Assembly (NCBI RefSeq): GCF_031877795.1
Contig: NC_133933.1
Span: forward strand, 3,098,632-3,162,631
Source of the DNA: Strix aluco
Taxonomy: Eukaryota; Chordata; Aves; Strigiformes; Strigidae
Direction of reading: 5' to 3'
Length of the DNA: 64,000 nt
This document shows positions 51,184 through 63,597 of the stretch, in pieces. A program made the translations under genes and the position numbers. The notes under the pieces are model-generated. The model was not told where the DNA came from. It worked only from the letters and a program-made list of their open reading frames with translations, and did not search any database. How positions within the stretch are numbered: the stretch's first letter is position 1; each line of letters starts with the position of its first letter.

Positions 51184-54100
51184 CTGCAAAATAAGTAAAA
51201 AATTGATCAATTAATAAGAAATTACTATCAGACTTAGTTGTAAAGCAAGTGCTTCAACTTAAGCATCTCATTTGAATGATATGAGCTATGTTCACAGCGC
51301 TAAACAGCACTCAACACAACTCTCCTTCAGTTGTCGAGCAAGTAGCAGGACAAACTCCCTCTGAAAAATTCACACAGCACTACCCTAGCCAAATTCTCAG
51401 GGTCTTCAGCAGGTGTAACACATAATCAGTCTGACTAGTCAATGGCCTGTATTATCAGCAAGCTAAAACTTATTTCAAAGCAGGTATCCACTCCTACCAG
51501 TCCCTAAACACGTGTAAACCAATAAGTTTGCTAGTAGAAACACCTGGTATCATTACAACCAAAACCTGCACTAGCAATCCCAGTCAAATGTTGAGTTTCC
51601 CAGGTCAACAAGCACATTTAGAAGATCAGTTCCAACAGCTTTTAAACAATTGGTTACGGAACTGAAACGTGATCTACATACACAGCAAGAAGTTAGCCAG
51701 AGGGCATTTTTCAAATACTTGGGGGAAAAAAAAAACAACTTATAAGTTAACTACATACAAGTAAAAAATTACCATTGAAACTATGCTGACTGTCTGAAGG
51801 CACTCTGAGAGGATGAAGGGGAGGATTAAGTCAGCAGGTTACTCCATGTACCAGGTGAGATCACTTCAAACTGAAATGGAATTCTACTGGAAGTTTCAGG
51901 TCCCATAAAACCAGCGACACATGCATTAACTCTTTCTCCTAGATATAGCAGCCTCTATATTATGCAAACGAAGTCAGGTGGGGTGTGTGTGATTGTGGGC
52001 ATGCATCTAAGATGCTTACCAGCCAGAGACTGGTACAAGATAAAGGCAATTGTGAAAAGCAAGAAAATAAGCCAGGAACCACAGAATTGTGGATGGCAAA
52101 CTATACTCTAACCTTCTCACACCATCCCCCCATGTTGGAAATACCTGATCAAGTTTACTGCCCTCTTCTCACAGTCACCGGTTGCTGTAACGCTTAGTCC
52201 TTCCCTCTCCTCTACAGCAGCTCTCCTGCCATTCACCCTCCTTCTCAGAATCTTCCATAAAGCTACAAATCTCATATTAAACCGCTCACTTGAGAAGTAG
52301 CCAGAAATCTGGACAGCTGCAAGATCCCTCAGAAAGTTACTAGAGCTATCTCTGTACTCAGAAAGATATAATCTGAAACTCTTCCAGCAACACCCCCCAT
52401 ACATCCCGCCAACCCACTCCTTAGAGTAAGCTAGAAGTCAGGTCTGCTCTTAATAAATAACTTCATGTGTAAATAAGAATTTGTTTTATGCATTATATAT
52501 TTAAGTCATAATCAAAAGCGAAGAGCAAGACAAACCTGTGCCTCAACCCAAGTAATTACTAATTAAGTGAAAGTCCTACAGTAGCATAAAGACAAGGAAA
52601 ATCTTTTGTTTAGAAATGCCTATTTGCAAGTAGCATCAAGCAATTTTGTTTATTTCTATACAGGAAGATATTAACTTCAAAAAACCCGAGTATTTTAATT
52701 ATATTTTGAAGTAAAAAAAAAATCATTTTGTTAGTATTACTACACCAACAAATCATTTTGGGGGCTCCATCTCAACACCCAGTCAGCCTTTTTACAACAT
52801 CTACCTGGAAAAACAGAAGGAAATGAAATAGAAACCAGAATAAAACTCACACTTCACATCTGTCCTTCTCCCCCCCCCCCCTTAAGTTTTCAAAATTGCA
52901 ATGTGAAGCACAGAAGCAAGAAACAAAACAGCAGGGAACACTGATTTATTCTTTTAACTCAGAAGGACACTTGAAAATTTCATCTCGCTGAGGGTCACCA
53001 AGCAGCACTACTCGAAGGAAACTGCACCAATTAATACGCTCTTCAGCTTAGGGCAGTTAATACTTCCAGCAGACACGCATGCTTTCAGGCACGCCCCTTT
53101 TTGTTCACATCTGGCCTCCATGGCTGAAGCGTGAGCCGGGAAAGCGGTTTTCAAACTACAATAAATGTCGTAAATCAGTCGTTTCTCAGGTAGGGCCATT
53201 CAGTTCGGATTTAAGCCTCTTTCGGTGGTTTTTACGCAGCCCTAAGAGCACAAACGAGGGGCCACGTGACCAAGAGAAGTTATTAACCACATGGAAGCAG
53301 AAAGGAAATGTTTTGAATAGGGCCCTTTGCCACTCCCAGCATTATCTTCAAAATGACCTACCTACTCACAAACTGAAATACAGAAATGGCGGCTTTGTGG
53401 TCAATACCAACTGCAATCAACTCGATTTCCTACTCCTAACAGCCTACCCACATGAAGCTTATAATCTTTAATTTACTGTATTCCTATACTATTTTCCCCA
53501 TCATGCCTGAACCCCGGAACAGGTTTAAACCTCAGCTAGAAAACCCACCACTAATCGATTCGTCAACCCTGCCAATAAACGGGGAAACAGAAACAAAAGA
53601 AGAGAAAAAGTTTTAAAAAAAAATATCTGAACTACAACATAGCAAGAATCTGACATCTACCGAAGGTCAAAAGAACTGCATTTACAGCACTGTTTACATA
53701 GTTATCCCAACTCTCGATGACCCTGGACCTTTAAGTTTAACACAATAGTTCGTTTATTATGATATACCTGGTTCATATAGTGCACAAGAATAAAATCATA
53801 CATTTTAATAGTAAGAAACGTTGAGTATTCACAATGAACCCTAGAGCACCTTCAACCCAGCTACTTAAAGCTCATTAGGGGCAGCGATTAAAAGAAAAAA
53901 AACCAACAATGTAACACCCTGGGAGAATCACTCTGCCCCAATCCTAGGCATGCAATTCCGCTACCGAACGCGAGCGAATGACCGCCCCACTACCCTCTTC
54001 CAACGAATTAGTTGCATCACTTGTAAATTCCTCCAGCTGCACGTTATCAAACGGAGCACATCACAACCGCCTTACACTCAACGCACCCGTCACGACCCCC

Positions 54101-55445
54101 TTCCCTCACACACGCGGCTCCGCGTCCGAGATTAAATCATCACCTGCCCGACACCTTCAGAACATTCATTTTTCGGCACGGAGATCACTCACCCCCCCAC
54201 CGAAGCGCGGCGGCCTTCCCCTGCTCCCGCCGCTCGGCCGCGCTGCTTCCTCCCCCCCCAGCCCACCCCCCCCACACCTTCCCCGCTTCGGGCAGCGCCC
54301 CGGCTCGGGGCGGGGGGTGGCGAGAAGGGCTGCGGCGGCGGCGGAGCCCCGGGCAGGCGGGCCGGGGCCCTGCGGAGCGCGGCGGGCCCGCGGCGGCGCA
54401 GCCCCTCCCTCCTCTCCCTCCCTCGGCTCCAGCCCTGCGCTCTATACAGGGGCCCCCACGTGATGCAGGCGGACGTTTCAATACTGCTGCACAGACACAC
54501 AAAAATATTTCTGGAAACTTCCACTCCTAATAATTTACAGATTAGGGCCCTAGTTTTGCCCGTACGCGATCCCCACCCCTCCCCCAGCCCGCTCGGCCCC
54601 CTCGTAACGAGGAGGAAGGGGGAAAGGGGAAAACAGGAGGGGGGGGAGGGCCCCCGCCCTGCGCCCCGGCCCCGCTGCCTCCCTCCCGGGCCTAGGATGC
54701 TTCTACCCCAAACCTCATTTTCAACACATCCCCCCCGCCCCTCAGGGTTTCTCCTCGCGAGCCCATTACGCCTTTCCTTCCCCAGCGAAGACTTTGCGCC
54801 CTCCGTACAGGCACACGCACGGCCATACCCCCCCCGCCGCCCCAACACACACCCCCCTTCTTCCCACTTGCCCCCCACCGCGTTTTCTCATCGCAACACC
54901 CTCCCCCCCTCCTCCCCGCAGCCTGAGCACTTACTTACCTAGGTGTTTCTTACAGCCTCTTCCTTCAAAAAGTAGGGGTGGGTGAGCGAAGTTTCTAACC
55001 ACACGCCGAAAAAAAATGAAAATAAACACCACCAAAAATAACCCTCCACCCCCCCCCGCCCCGAAAGAAAAAAAAAAAAAACACAACACAACAAAAAACC
55101 CGAAGAGGGGTAAAGACGAGCGCACCCTCCTCCCGGTCGGGTCTGTATTACCAGCGCCACTCCTCTCCTCCCCACACTACCCCCTCGCAAGCGTGCTCCG
55201 GCCTGACTGCACTAGAGGCGCCCAGCCGAAGCCCGCGGCCCCCGGGCGGGCGCTGCCCTCAGCGCACGGCTCCGCGCTTTCCCCTCAGCCCCGGAGCAAG
55301 GCCGCCCGCCGCCGGGCGAGCAGAAAGCGGGCCGCGCTTCCCTCCTCTCGCTCGGGGAGCTGCAGCAAGGGGGGTGGCGCGGGGCTCCGGCCTCCCAAGG
55401 CCCCTGGTAAGGGGGAGGTGGGGGGGGAGAGAGGGAAACTTCTAC
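51184..55445 (-). other. XPO1: XPO1 intron 1, including CpG-island part
   Basis: The gene-side part to about 54090 is AT-rich. From there it enters the CpG island, with many C runs on the plus strand (G runs in the transcript). It holds CACGTG E-boxes at 53263-53268 and 54457-54462, a plus-strand YY1-like AAATGGCGGC at about 53386-53395, and two further minus-strand donor sites that could serve alternative first exons (54939 and 54193). Confidence 0.7.
54939..55130 (-). other. XPO1: Candidate alternative XPO1 first exon (donor at 54939)
   Basis: On the minus strand CACCTAG is followed by GTAAGTAAG, a near-perfect donor, within the CpG island and with no matching upstream acceptor that I can call. 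It could end an alternative non-coding first exon splicing to exon 2. The 5' limit given is a guess. A weaker alternative donor, GTGAGT, follows base 54193. Confidence 0.3.
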
Positions 55446-55800
55446 CTTCCTCGTGGCCCTGGCTGCTCCAGCTCCGGCTCGGCGGGGCCCTGGCTCTCTC
55501 TCTGCCGCGTCGCTGGCTGCCCAGGCCCGGGCCCGTGCGGCTGAGTCTCTCGCTACTCCCGCTGCTGCCGCCCTCCCCTCGGCCTGGCCGGCGCTCAGTT
55601 CTCCCCCATTCCCACCCCCCCCCGGGCTCGCACTAAACTTTGCCCCCTCAGCTGCGCCGGCGGTTCCCCCTGCGGGCTGCCCTAGGAGCGGGTCGCACGC
55701 ACGGCGGCGGAGACAGCGGTGGTAGCAAGGACTGAGCGCGGCGCGTCTCCCCCTCCTAATGCCACAGACTCGGAACCGGCTCAAACCGGTTCAGACTGGG
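55446..55800 (-). other. XPO1: XPO1 exon 1, non-coding (approximate 5' end)
   Basis: The proposed main first exon ends at donor GAGGAAG/GTAGAA (exon base 55446). Its 5' limit is inferred from two minus-strand CCAAT boxes at 55883-55887 and 55926-55930, which typically lie 60-100 bases upstream of a start site. One tiny upstream frame (ATG at 55609, four codons then TGA) would lie in it. No RNA evidence is available here. Confidence 0.5.
55776..55799 (+). promoter_or_regulatory. CP2/Grainyhead-type half-site array
   Basis: CCGG, CCGG and CTGG occur at 55776-55779, 55786-55789 and 55796-55799, each pair separated by exactly six bases. This fits CNRG-N6-CNRG, the TFCP2 (LSF) rule, and includes the Grainyhead core AACCGGTT at 55784-55791. 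It lies at the inferred XPO1 start site. Confidence 0.5.
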
Positions 55801-55882
55801 AGATTCCATCTCGGTTTAGTTTTCAGCCCATGGCGCCGCGGAGCGTTTGGAAACCTCGGGCCTCCGCCCAGCCGACGCTCCC

Positions 55883-55930
55883 ATTGGTCCCGGGTGATGC
55901 CGCCGCGCAAGCGGCCTCCTCGCCTATTGG
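55883..55930 (-). promoter_or_regulatory. Two CCAAT boxes (NF-Y) with a GC box
   Basis: ATTGG on the plus strand at 55883-55887 and 55926-55930 gives two CCAAT boxes in the XPO1 direction, 43 bases apart; the upstream one abuts GGGCGG. The human CRM1 promoter is reported to be driven by NF-Y through CCAAT boxes and by Sp1, so the arrangement supports this as the core promoter. Confidence 0.7.
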
Positions 55931-56118
55931 GCGGAAGGTCTGTCACTCTTCCGCGCGCCACGGAGGGGCGGAGGGAGCGAGCAGCCGCCGAAGGGCGGGG
56001 GGGTGGGGGGGGATAAGAGCGAGGGGATCCGCCCCCTTTCCGGCAGCATTTTGCGCGCGAGGGGGGGAGCGCGGGGGGCGGGATTCTGCTGGCTGATAGG
56101 CCGAGGCGAGGTGTCACT

Positions 56119-56126
56119 CAAAGATG
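56119..56126 (+). promoter_or_regulatory. Possible YY1 site facing away from XPO1
   Basis: The plus strand has AAGATGGC just inside the upstream edge of the island. It is a weaker YY1 match than those at USP34 and could mark a divergent start. Confidence 0.3.
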
Positions 56127-56480
56127 GCCCCGCCTTCGGTTCACAAAGCGCGGGCGCAGGGCCCGCTGCCTTCTGGTTGGGCGGCAGCTCGGCGTGACGC
56201 GTGCGGCGGAGCGCGGTTTTTGAGGCGGCTGAGGGGCAGAGCGCGCGTGCGGTGGGGGGGGCAGGCGGCGGCTGTTGGGAACTGGGGTTTTGTGCCATAG
56301 AGGGAAACGACAGGTCACGGTTCTTGAAAAGAAAAGAGGTTTTTCCTCCTCTTGGGAGGGCTGGCGTTCCTCTAGTGTTGAGGCGGTGTTTCTGTGAGAG
56401 CGTAGCGATGAGGGGTGCGATGCGACCCTGTGTGAGGGGCCGTGTGGGTCTGTGTGGTGATGGCGGGCATTACCTCACGG

Positions 56481-59400
56481 GTCTTCTCTGGAGCGGGGTG
56501 GGCGTCAGTGAGGTGATTGGTGAACCTGCAGATGGGGCGCTGCTTTGGTGTCCTCAGGGCGGCAGGCAGTGAAATGCTCGGCTGTAAGGAGGGGGCTGTG
56601 TGGGCAGGTGGGGCAACGGTGAGGGGTGGGTGTTGGCTTATCCCTTGCCCAGATAGTCCTGTTTCTTCTGCCAAGGCCTGGCCATGTTGAAAGGGTGGTG
56701 TGTGTTTTTTCTCCTATTCTAAACCAAAACATTTCGCTAACTTTTTTTTTGTCTTTTTAGTTTTGCTAAACATTTCATACTGAGAATAAATTAGGCCAGG
56801 TCTAAAGCTCCCAAGCAAGTCTTAGAGAGTGCCTCTGATAGCTTTTATGGTAACATTATGTTCGTGGGGTACTCAGCTTGCTGCAGCACCTGTGCTCCTC
56901 GGTCTTTTGCAGCTGCCTCCCACGGTGTGGTTCAGGCAAGGTTGATATGCCCCCAGATAAATCTTGAACTGTGTGAGGAATGCTCGTCTACCAGATGTGA
57001 TGAGGGGTGATCTCAGGGCAGAGACTGGCTTTTAACTGGTGGCGCAAACTCAACAGGCTCTGGCTGTGAGTCTTACTGCTACCTGAAGGAGCAGAAGAAC
57101 GTGCTTACCAACTTTCATAGGGAAAAACTCTGAAGCAGTGAAGGTATTCAGTACCTGTGTATGCATTTCTTCACAACTTTATCCCTTTATTTGAAGAAAT
57201 AATAGCTATAGAAATCTTAAAAAATAATTCATTTCTGTGAGGAGGATAACATGAAGTATTTAAATGTCCTGCTCAGAACAAGCTTTGCAGTTTTCATCAT
57301 GTAGTCTGAAGCAAAACTTTCCCTTTGATAATGATTTTGGGACAGCAATACACGGTCAGAGAAACTTGTTAGAGAAGTGATACTTTTGAGTCGTAGAATG
57401 CCATGTACTCTTGGTGGTATCCAAAGGAAACTTGTTCTGTAGCACTGTGCCATGGTGTTCACCTGTTTATGGCCAGGTGTATGGGAGGGAAGCTTATGCT
57501 TAAGCTCTTTTGCACAGTTTAAAAGAAAAAAATTATGCTTTCTTATATGTGTTCAGCTGGAGACTTCACAAAGTCTATCCTTTCAGAAATGCTGACTTTT
57601 GCTCCCAAAACCAGAGTCCTTTTACATTGTCCTCATCTCTTCCCTGAACTGAAAAACTAAGCCTGCAGTTGTCTTTGAGAAACTGGGCAAAATGTTAACT
57701 TCTTCTGTGGGATTTTAAGGAGTGTTGTGAGGGGTTTTTGTTAGCTTTTTTCAAGATGGAAGACCAGCAAAGATATGGAAATTCTAATACTGGTTTGGAA
57801 AAGTTTTAATTTGTCCTTTGGACTACTCCAGAGTAGTCAGTGGGATATACAGAGGTTAATTTTTGATACCAATATTGTTCACCAAACTACTTTGTTAGAC
57901 TGTGAAGTATATCAAGCTGTGAAATGAAATGGTGCTAATAGAAGTTAATAGGCTAGCATGACAAAACCAATCCCTTTAATTGCTGACTGTTGAGTTATTT
58001 AAAGTAGAAGTTACAGAAATGAATTGGAAAATGGAGAGACATAGTAAGATCTGTGCTCCTATATCAACATGTGTAATTTCTTTATCAATTATGATTTTAA
58101 GTGGTCTGCCCTGGTAGTTGTCTGAGTTCCCAGCATGTGAAATATAAGCCTCTCAGTTACTGTTTGTTTTTTGTCTAGAGGCATAAGAAGCTTTTGGTTG
58201 AACCGGCTAGGGTAAGTTCTCTGTGGCTTTGTTAAAAACCTGTAGCAGAACTGAATGGAGTGAGTATAGAAAAATACTCTGCCATAGTGTGCTTGGGATA
58301 ATAATGAACAGGGTGAGACACCTGGGGGGGGGGGAAAATCTGGAAAATGGCTTTGGGATCATGCTATAAGCTGTGACTGCAAACATGAAGTGTTCAGTAA
58401 CGTTAGAATGATTAGTTGTTCAAGCTGCCTACGTCTTCCTTATTTTCTTTTTCTACTTTTTTATTTATAAGGGGTTTTTTGTTGGCAAAAACATTTCAGT
58501 GTTTGTTTTCTTAAGCTGAAGGATAATTACAGCACCAGCTTAATAAAGCTTTTTCTTGAGTTTTTCTACATGAATGTTGAAGTTTGATCAGAGAACATTG
58601 GTAACCTTAGCGGAACAATTTATTCTCTACAGCTTATGTAATTTTCATTGCATTGTAGACAATAACTATGTATATAATGTTTTGGATTCTTGCTGGCAGT
58701 ATCTTAAAGCTTACCTTTAAATAAAGCTTCATGCTTCTTTACAAATCAATTAGCTTCTACAGAAGAGTTCAAGGTGTTTAAGTGGGAGCTAACCCTTTCA
58801 ACTAGGAGTCTATCAACAGGTTTATGTATATTCATGCTGGGAGCTTACTCCTTTATGTTAAATGAGCTAAGCTACTAGCTCTGCCATACTATGTGAAATT
58901 ATGAAATTGCAAAGTATATGTTGTAGTTCAGAATTGAACTGAGGCGTGATACCCTCTCAGGAGGTTATTTGTTCCCCAGTGCATTGGGTTTTAGCTGAAG
59001 CTGCTTTTGAGATCTCAGTCCAAAAAAGGAGAACATTTTGCATAATTAATACTAGATATTGAGCAATAATGTGATGCATTTCTTGTTTGAACAGGGACTT
59101 CCTCACTGGTAGACAATCACCAGTCTGTCAAAACGAAATCAATAAATCAAAGTTTAGCCTAGAAACACCAGGCTCCTTTTATATAGGAAGACTGGCTTCA
59201 GTATAGTTGCCTTCCCTAATAATAACACTGTAGGACACTGGGCATGATCATGCAGAAAATCAACTGGTAGAAATAAAGATCACAGCTAAATTACCATTGG
59301 CATGAACATTGGCTTGTATCCTAGCAGAAAGAAACTGGACAGTCAGGGGCTGTGCTGTTGCTACTAAGTCACAAAAAGGAAACTTGTGTCTTTTTGAAGT

Positions 59401-61261
59401 CTTTCTGTTAGCTTTCTACCTTAACAGATAGTGTGGTTTTGGCCATGGAACGTGGGCTGGGCTCAAAAACTGTGTTTTCTCCATATGATTTTTTTAATCT
59501 GTTCCTTCTGTGAAGTGTAACAACTTAAGGTTAGGCTCCTTCTGTGCTAATCCTTAAGAGATTTCTAGCACTATGCAAATCATAACATACTTCAATAAAT
59601 AAACTATAATTACATGTACTTAAACTGTTCTGATAACTATGGTTTGTGACTGCCCTACAAGTTCTAAAAGTGCTGTGGGGATTCCAGTTCCTCAGTCTTC
59701 ATTTTGTGGGTTTGTGTTATGTGGTTTCTTTGCATACAATTCTGGGATGGTTGGGGAAATAATGCTTATATCCAAATACGCATTTATGTTTTGTGCAGAA
59801 GCTGAGGAGATTGAAGACCATGTGGTACCAAATTAGGTCCTGTGTGGTATATTACTGGAGAAGTAGCCATGGCACCAGGAGAGTCATGGGGCAGGAGGAG
59901 GTGTGATGGAAAGTTGTGTATCATCGGAGGTCACCTCAGTTCAAGAAGGTGTTAGCAGAAGCTTTGTGACCCATGTTTATGTGATGTCTCTGTAGTTAGT
60001 AAGTACACAAATTGTGACTTATTTCGCTCTGTAAATGGAAACTGTAACTTTGAGACTTTTTTCTGACAAGCAACAGTTGTCTTAAAGCAGTCACAGCACA
60101 GGGCTGCTTGTTTGTTGTTTTTTTCCTGTACTTAATTCATAAACCAAATCTCCTGGCAAGATTTTTGCAGCATTCAAGGATTTGAAGAGCTGGAATGTGA
60201 ACACTAGTTTTTTTTATCATGTGTAAAAGTAAGTGCATCCTGTAACATCTCTGTCATGATGGTAGCAAAGTGCTTTGTTTAACTTGTTTCTCTTGCTCTG
60301 GTGGATTGGCTGGTGTAAGAATTACCAAATCTGTCATTTTTGCAGTGTGATTTATAATTGAAGATAGCTTTGTAGTTGATGGGATTGAATTTGAAAGTGA
60401 TTCAGATAGAATGGGTAGACATAGCAAGCTGTTGATGGGTTAAAAACAGAGCTGTAACTCTAGCACTTAGAATAAACAGTGTCTCTATGTGTGTTTTGAT
60501 GTTCTAGCTAGTCCTGGTGTTCAAAACAAACTGATCTAAGAGACCAAAAAGTCAGGGTTTTTTTTAACCCCTTCGGCTTACACTGAAGATTCACTTGTCT
60601 TTATTCTTTTTTTTGTTTTTTGGTTGGGGTTTTTTTTGTGCAGGAGAAAAGTGTAAATCCTTGAAATTGGTTTGTTAAACTGAATGTTAACTATTTCTGT
60701 TTAAGACAGAAGGGCAGATGCAGTTTTTCACATTTTCAACAGGTGTTGGTAATGCCCCAGAATCAAATGTGTTTTTAATAAATTGCAATAGTAACAAACA
60801 CAATGGGGTTTAGTTGTTTGTGAGTTTGCTAGTTAAATTCTGTGCTTGAGCAGAGCGATAGGTCCTAGCTCTTCTGTAGTAGGAAGCTATATCACTGGCT
60901 CCGCTTATCTCAAATAACATATTTTAATCTTTTTTAGAAATGGCCCTCTTATCTTTATGCAAGCCATGGCTGAACATGCTGTACTATGAGGAAATAGAAT
61001 GCTTCTCATCTCTCTTCCATAAAGAGCTAGGTAAAGACTGGTTCAGAAACTGAGGACAGTCGTGTAAAAAGCAGCTCTTTTAACAGGATGAGTATATCTG
61101 GATCTCAACTTTTCTGACACACATACTATTGGTAGTTGTTGTAAGCTTATGCTCGCTGTTTTGTTACCACTGTTCCCTGTCTGTTGGCTCCTTTATTAGA
61201 TGTTCAGTCTGGTATTTAGGCCTTGCTGAAATCAATAGGAAAATTTGCTTGGGTTTCAGGT
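56481..61261. other. Flank upstream of XPO1, no gene recognised
   Basis: AT-rich DNA with short homopolymers. I found no exon, conserved protein match, RNA gene or transposon. In human the next protein gene beyond XPO1 is FAM161A at a considerable distance, so an empty flank is expected. A non-coding divergent transcript from the island could run through here. Confidence 0.6.
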
Positions 61262-61772
61262 CAGCTGTGTGCCCTGGTAGTGATAAAAGCTAACTGCATA
61301 CTAGGCTGTATCAGCAGGAGCATAACCAGTAGATCAAGTGAAGTGATTACTCCTCTCTACTTTGCACTAATTAGCTGCATCTGGAACACCATGCTTGGTT
61401 TTTGGTACATCAGTACAAGAAAGATGTTGAAACTCTGTGTGAGGTTAGCTACAAGGTGGAGGAGAGACTGAGGGAGCTGGACTTCTTCACCCTAGAAGAG
61501 AGATGGGTGAGGGGAGACCTAATAGCAGCCCCCTGTACCTAAGTTGAGCTTACCAGAAAGAGTGAGCATTATTGAGAGTGTGGTGGGACACCAAGAGACA
61601 TAAATTGAAGTACTCTCTCCTACTGGAGCTGAGGAGGCTGTTTTCCACTGTCGAAATAATGAAGAGCAACAAAGCCATGAGCAGCTTGGTGTGAATTCAG
61701 TGTTGATCCTACCTTCAGTAGGATGTTGGACAAGAAATGTCCTACTGGCCCTTCCCACCTGAGTGATTTAGA
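61262..61772 (+). mobile_element. CR1-type LINE, 3' fragment (degenerate)
   Basis: The plus strand follows the 3' part of the CR1 reverse-transcriptase frame and tail: words equivalent to AACTGCATCCTGGGCTGCATCAG, GAAGTGATT..CTCTACTTTGCACT, CTGAGGGAGCTGG and GGGGAGACCTAATAGCAGCC, then a 3' region ending GTTGGACAAGAAATGTCC..CCCTTCCCACCTGA. Stops and small deletions interrupt all frames. The typical ATTCTATG terminal repeats are lost. It is an inactive, 5'-truncated copy, as most CR1 are. The comparison is with CR1 consensus from memory. Confidence 0.85.
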
Positions 61773-63597
61773 GAAAATTTGGAAGCTGTATATTAGCGCA
61801 TAGAATTCTTCACTAATATTTTTGTATGTGAAAATGTTGCTTACCTCTGATGTCTTTGAACACCATTTAACTCCTGATGGAATCAAATTATTTTCTTCAT
61901 CTGACATACATCACTAACCTTTATTTTAATAAATACTGTCAGGAATGATTTTTGGCCTATGAAATGCATGCTGAAATGTTTAGCTGTCTTGTACCCTACA
62001 ACTACATATTATATCATGGAGCCATATTGGAAAAGTGTTTACGGATCTAATATTCTGATCTCTCCCGCTCATTCAAACCTTTGTTACTTTACTGCCTCTG
62101 AAATTTGGGTCCTCTGAGCTGATTTTTTTTTCCCAGTGTGGATGAATGTATGCCAGTATCACTGGTACTACTTCCTAGGCAGAGGAAGAAATTAATCAAG
62201 TTGGAAACTGATAAGAATATGGAGGCTTAGTTTTCCTTTGCGAAAGGAAAAACTGAAGTGTGTGAAAGTAATCCTGTGTAACATCATACAACCATCTCTT
62301 TAGAGACTTCAAGGAGCTATTTTCTACCTTTTCTGAGGAAGTCTTAGCTTTACATGAAAACCACGAACCCAAGGGGGGAATGGAAATTACATGGGCAGAA
62401 TTAAGTAAATGAGCTTTGTTCTTCACAAGGGCCCTACAATTTGTGGTACTTAATATATTGTGAATGCTGGTCTAATCCCTGCACATGCTGTTCGTGAGTG
62501 ATGGGATGGGCCACTGTAGTCTGACATTGTCACAAAATAAAGATTAGGTGGATGGGCAAGTAGTGCTTATTAGCTTTCACCCTGAACCTAGAGAGCTATG
62601 TAGTGCTCTTCCTTCCTTTTATCTTATATGAAAAAAGTTTTTTTACTATTGAAAGCTTTTGGGATTTTTGAACACCATTCCTATAAATTTTCTTTAGCAG
62701 TTTAGCAGAAGATCTTTGTTAGCTATGGTTCATTTGGTCTCCTGAGGCTTTTCAGAAGCAGGACTATTTTCTTGGGTGCTGTACTAGCACCAGGTGGTGT
62801 GCACCTAGGAAAGCTGATGTTCTGGAAGGAGGAGTTGTCATACAAATAAGAGAAAAACATCAAGTTAGTGTCGTAATTTCTCTACTGGGTGAAGTAGGAT
62901 TAGTAAACAGAAAGACCAGGGAAGGGAGGAAAAAAAGACAACGGAGAAGAGAAGGCAGGTATTGAGTGAGGCTGAAGTGAAGGGAATGAGGCATTCAGAG
63001 GAAATTGCTAGCTGTAAATTTCTGAGGATGTCTGGGCAACACACAACTAAAACAATCTGTTAGTGTTATGAGTGTCATTGTAAACAGCTTCAGCCTCTAC
63101 CTCATTCTTCAGTCAAGGTCTGTTCCCCAAAGCATTTGTTTGTGGGGGTGTGTTAATGGCTGCAGAGTTTTCACTTTACCATGTCGTGTCCATTGTAAAA
63201 GCTTTCTCCTGAAAGCAGGGACAGATGCCTTGTGGTTCCCATTTTCTCATGCAGCTGTCCAACTTAGTTGTGGGATTATTGACGTGATAGGACCAGGAAA
63301 TGTGTTTGGCTAATGAAAGGAATGTAGAGAACTTGTTCTGTCCTTACACTCTTACTTCATGTCATTATAGAAATGGCAGGACTAATCCTGCTGAAGCATC
63401 CCTCTTGAGCACCTGCTGTTGTTAATTTTTTTATTATGTTTTTTCTTCTGGGATTGCTTCTGATGTACATATCTTATTCTACAGTGTCGTTTGTTTGACT
63501 CTACCTTTACGAAGTTTGGCCAAAAGAATTTTGCATTTAGTTTAATTTATTCTTGTATGGAAGAAAGCAAGTTGTCTCATTCTATGATTGTCCCAGA
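61773..63597. other. Spacer between the two CR1 fragments
   Basis: AT-rich sequence without recognisable features. A word CATTCTATGATTG at about 63578-63590 recalls a CR1 terminal repeat but has no CR1 sequence before it. Confidence 0.6.

Larger units (their letters stand above)
54090..56480. promoter_or_regulatory. CpG island over the XPO1 promoter
   Basis: A GC- and CpG-rich block about 2.4 kb long with AT-rich DNA on both sides. It includes the candidate first exons, multiple GC boxes (around 55930, 55970, 55994 and 56077), two CCAAT boxes, a CP2-type array and an E2F-like word TTTTGCGCGC at 56049-56058. The part beyond 56000 extends well upstream of XPO1 and could drive a divergent transcript. 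Limits are by eye. Confidence 0.85.

Noticed and set aside
53978..56572. Open frames of 100-229 codons in the XPO1 CpG island
   Set aside because: Same compositional artefact; the region is promoter, first exon and intron 1 of XPO1.
63578..63590. CATTCTATGATTG as the 3' end of a separate CR1
   Set aside because: The bases before it do not follow a CR1 tail, so the word alone is not enough.
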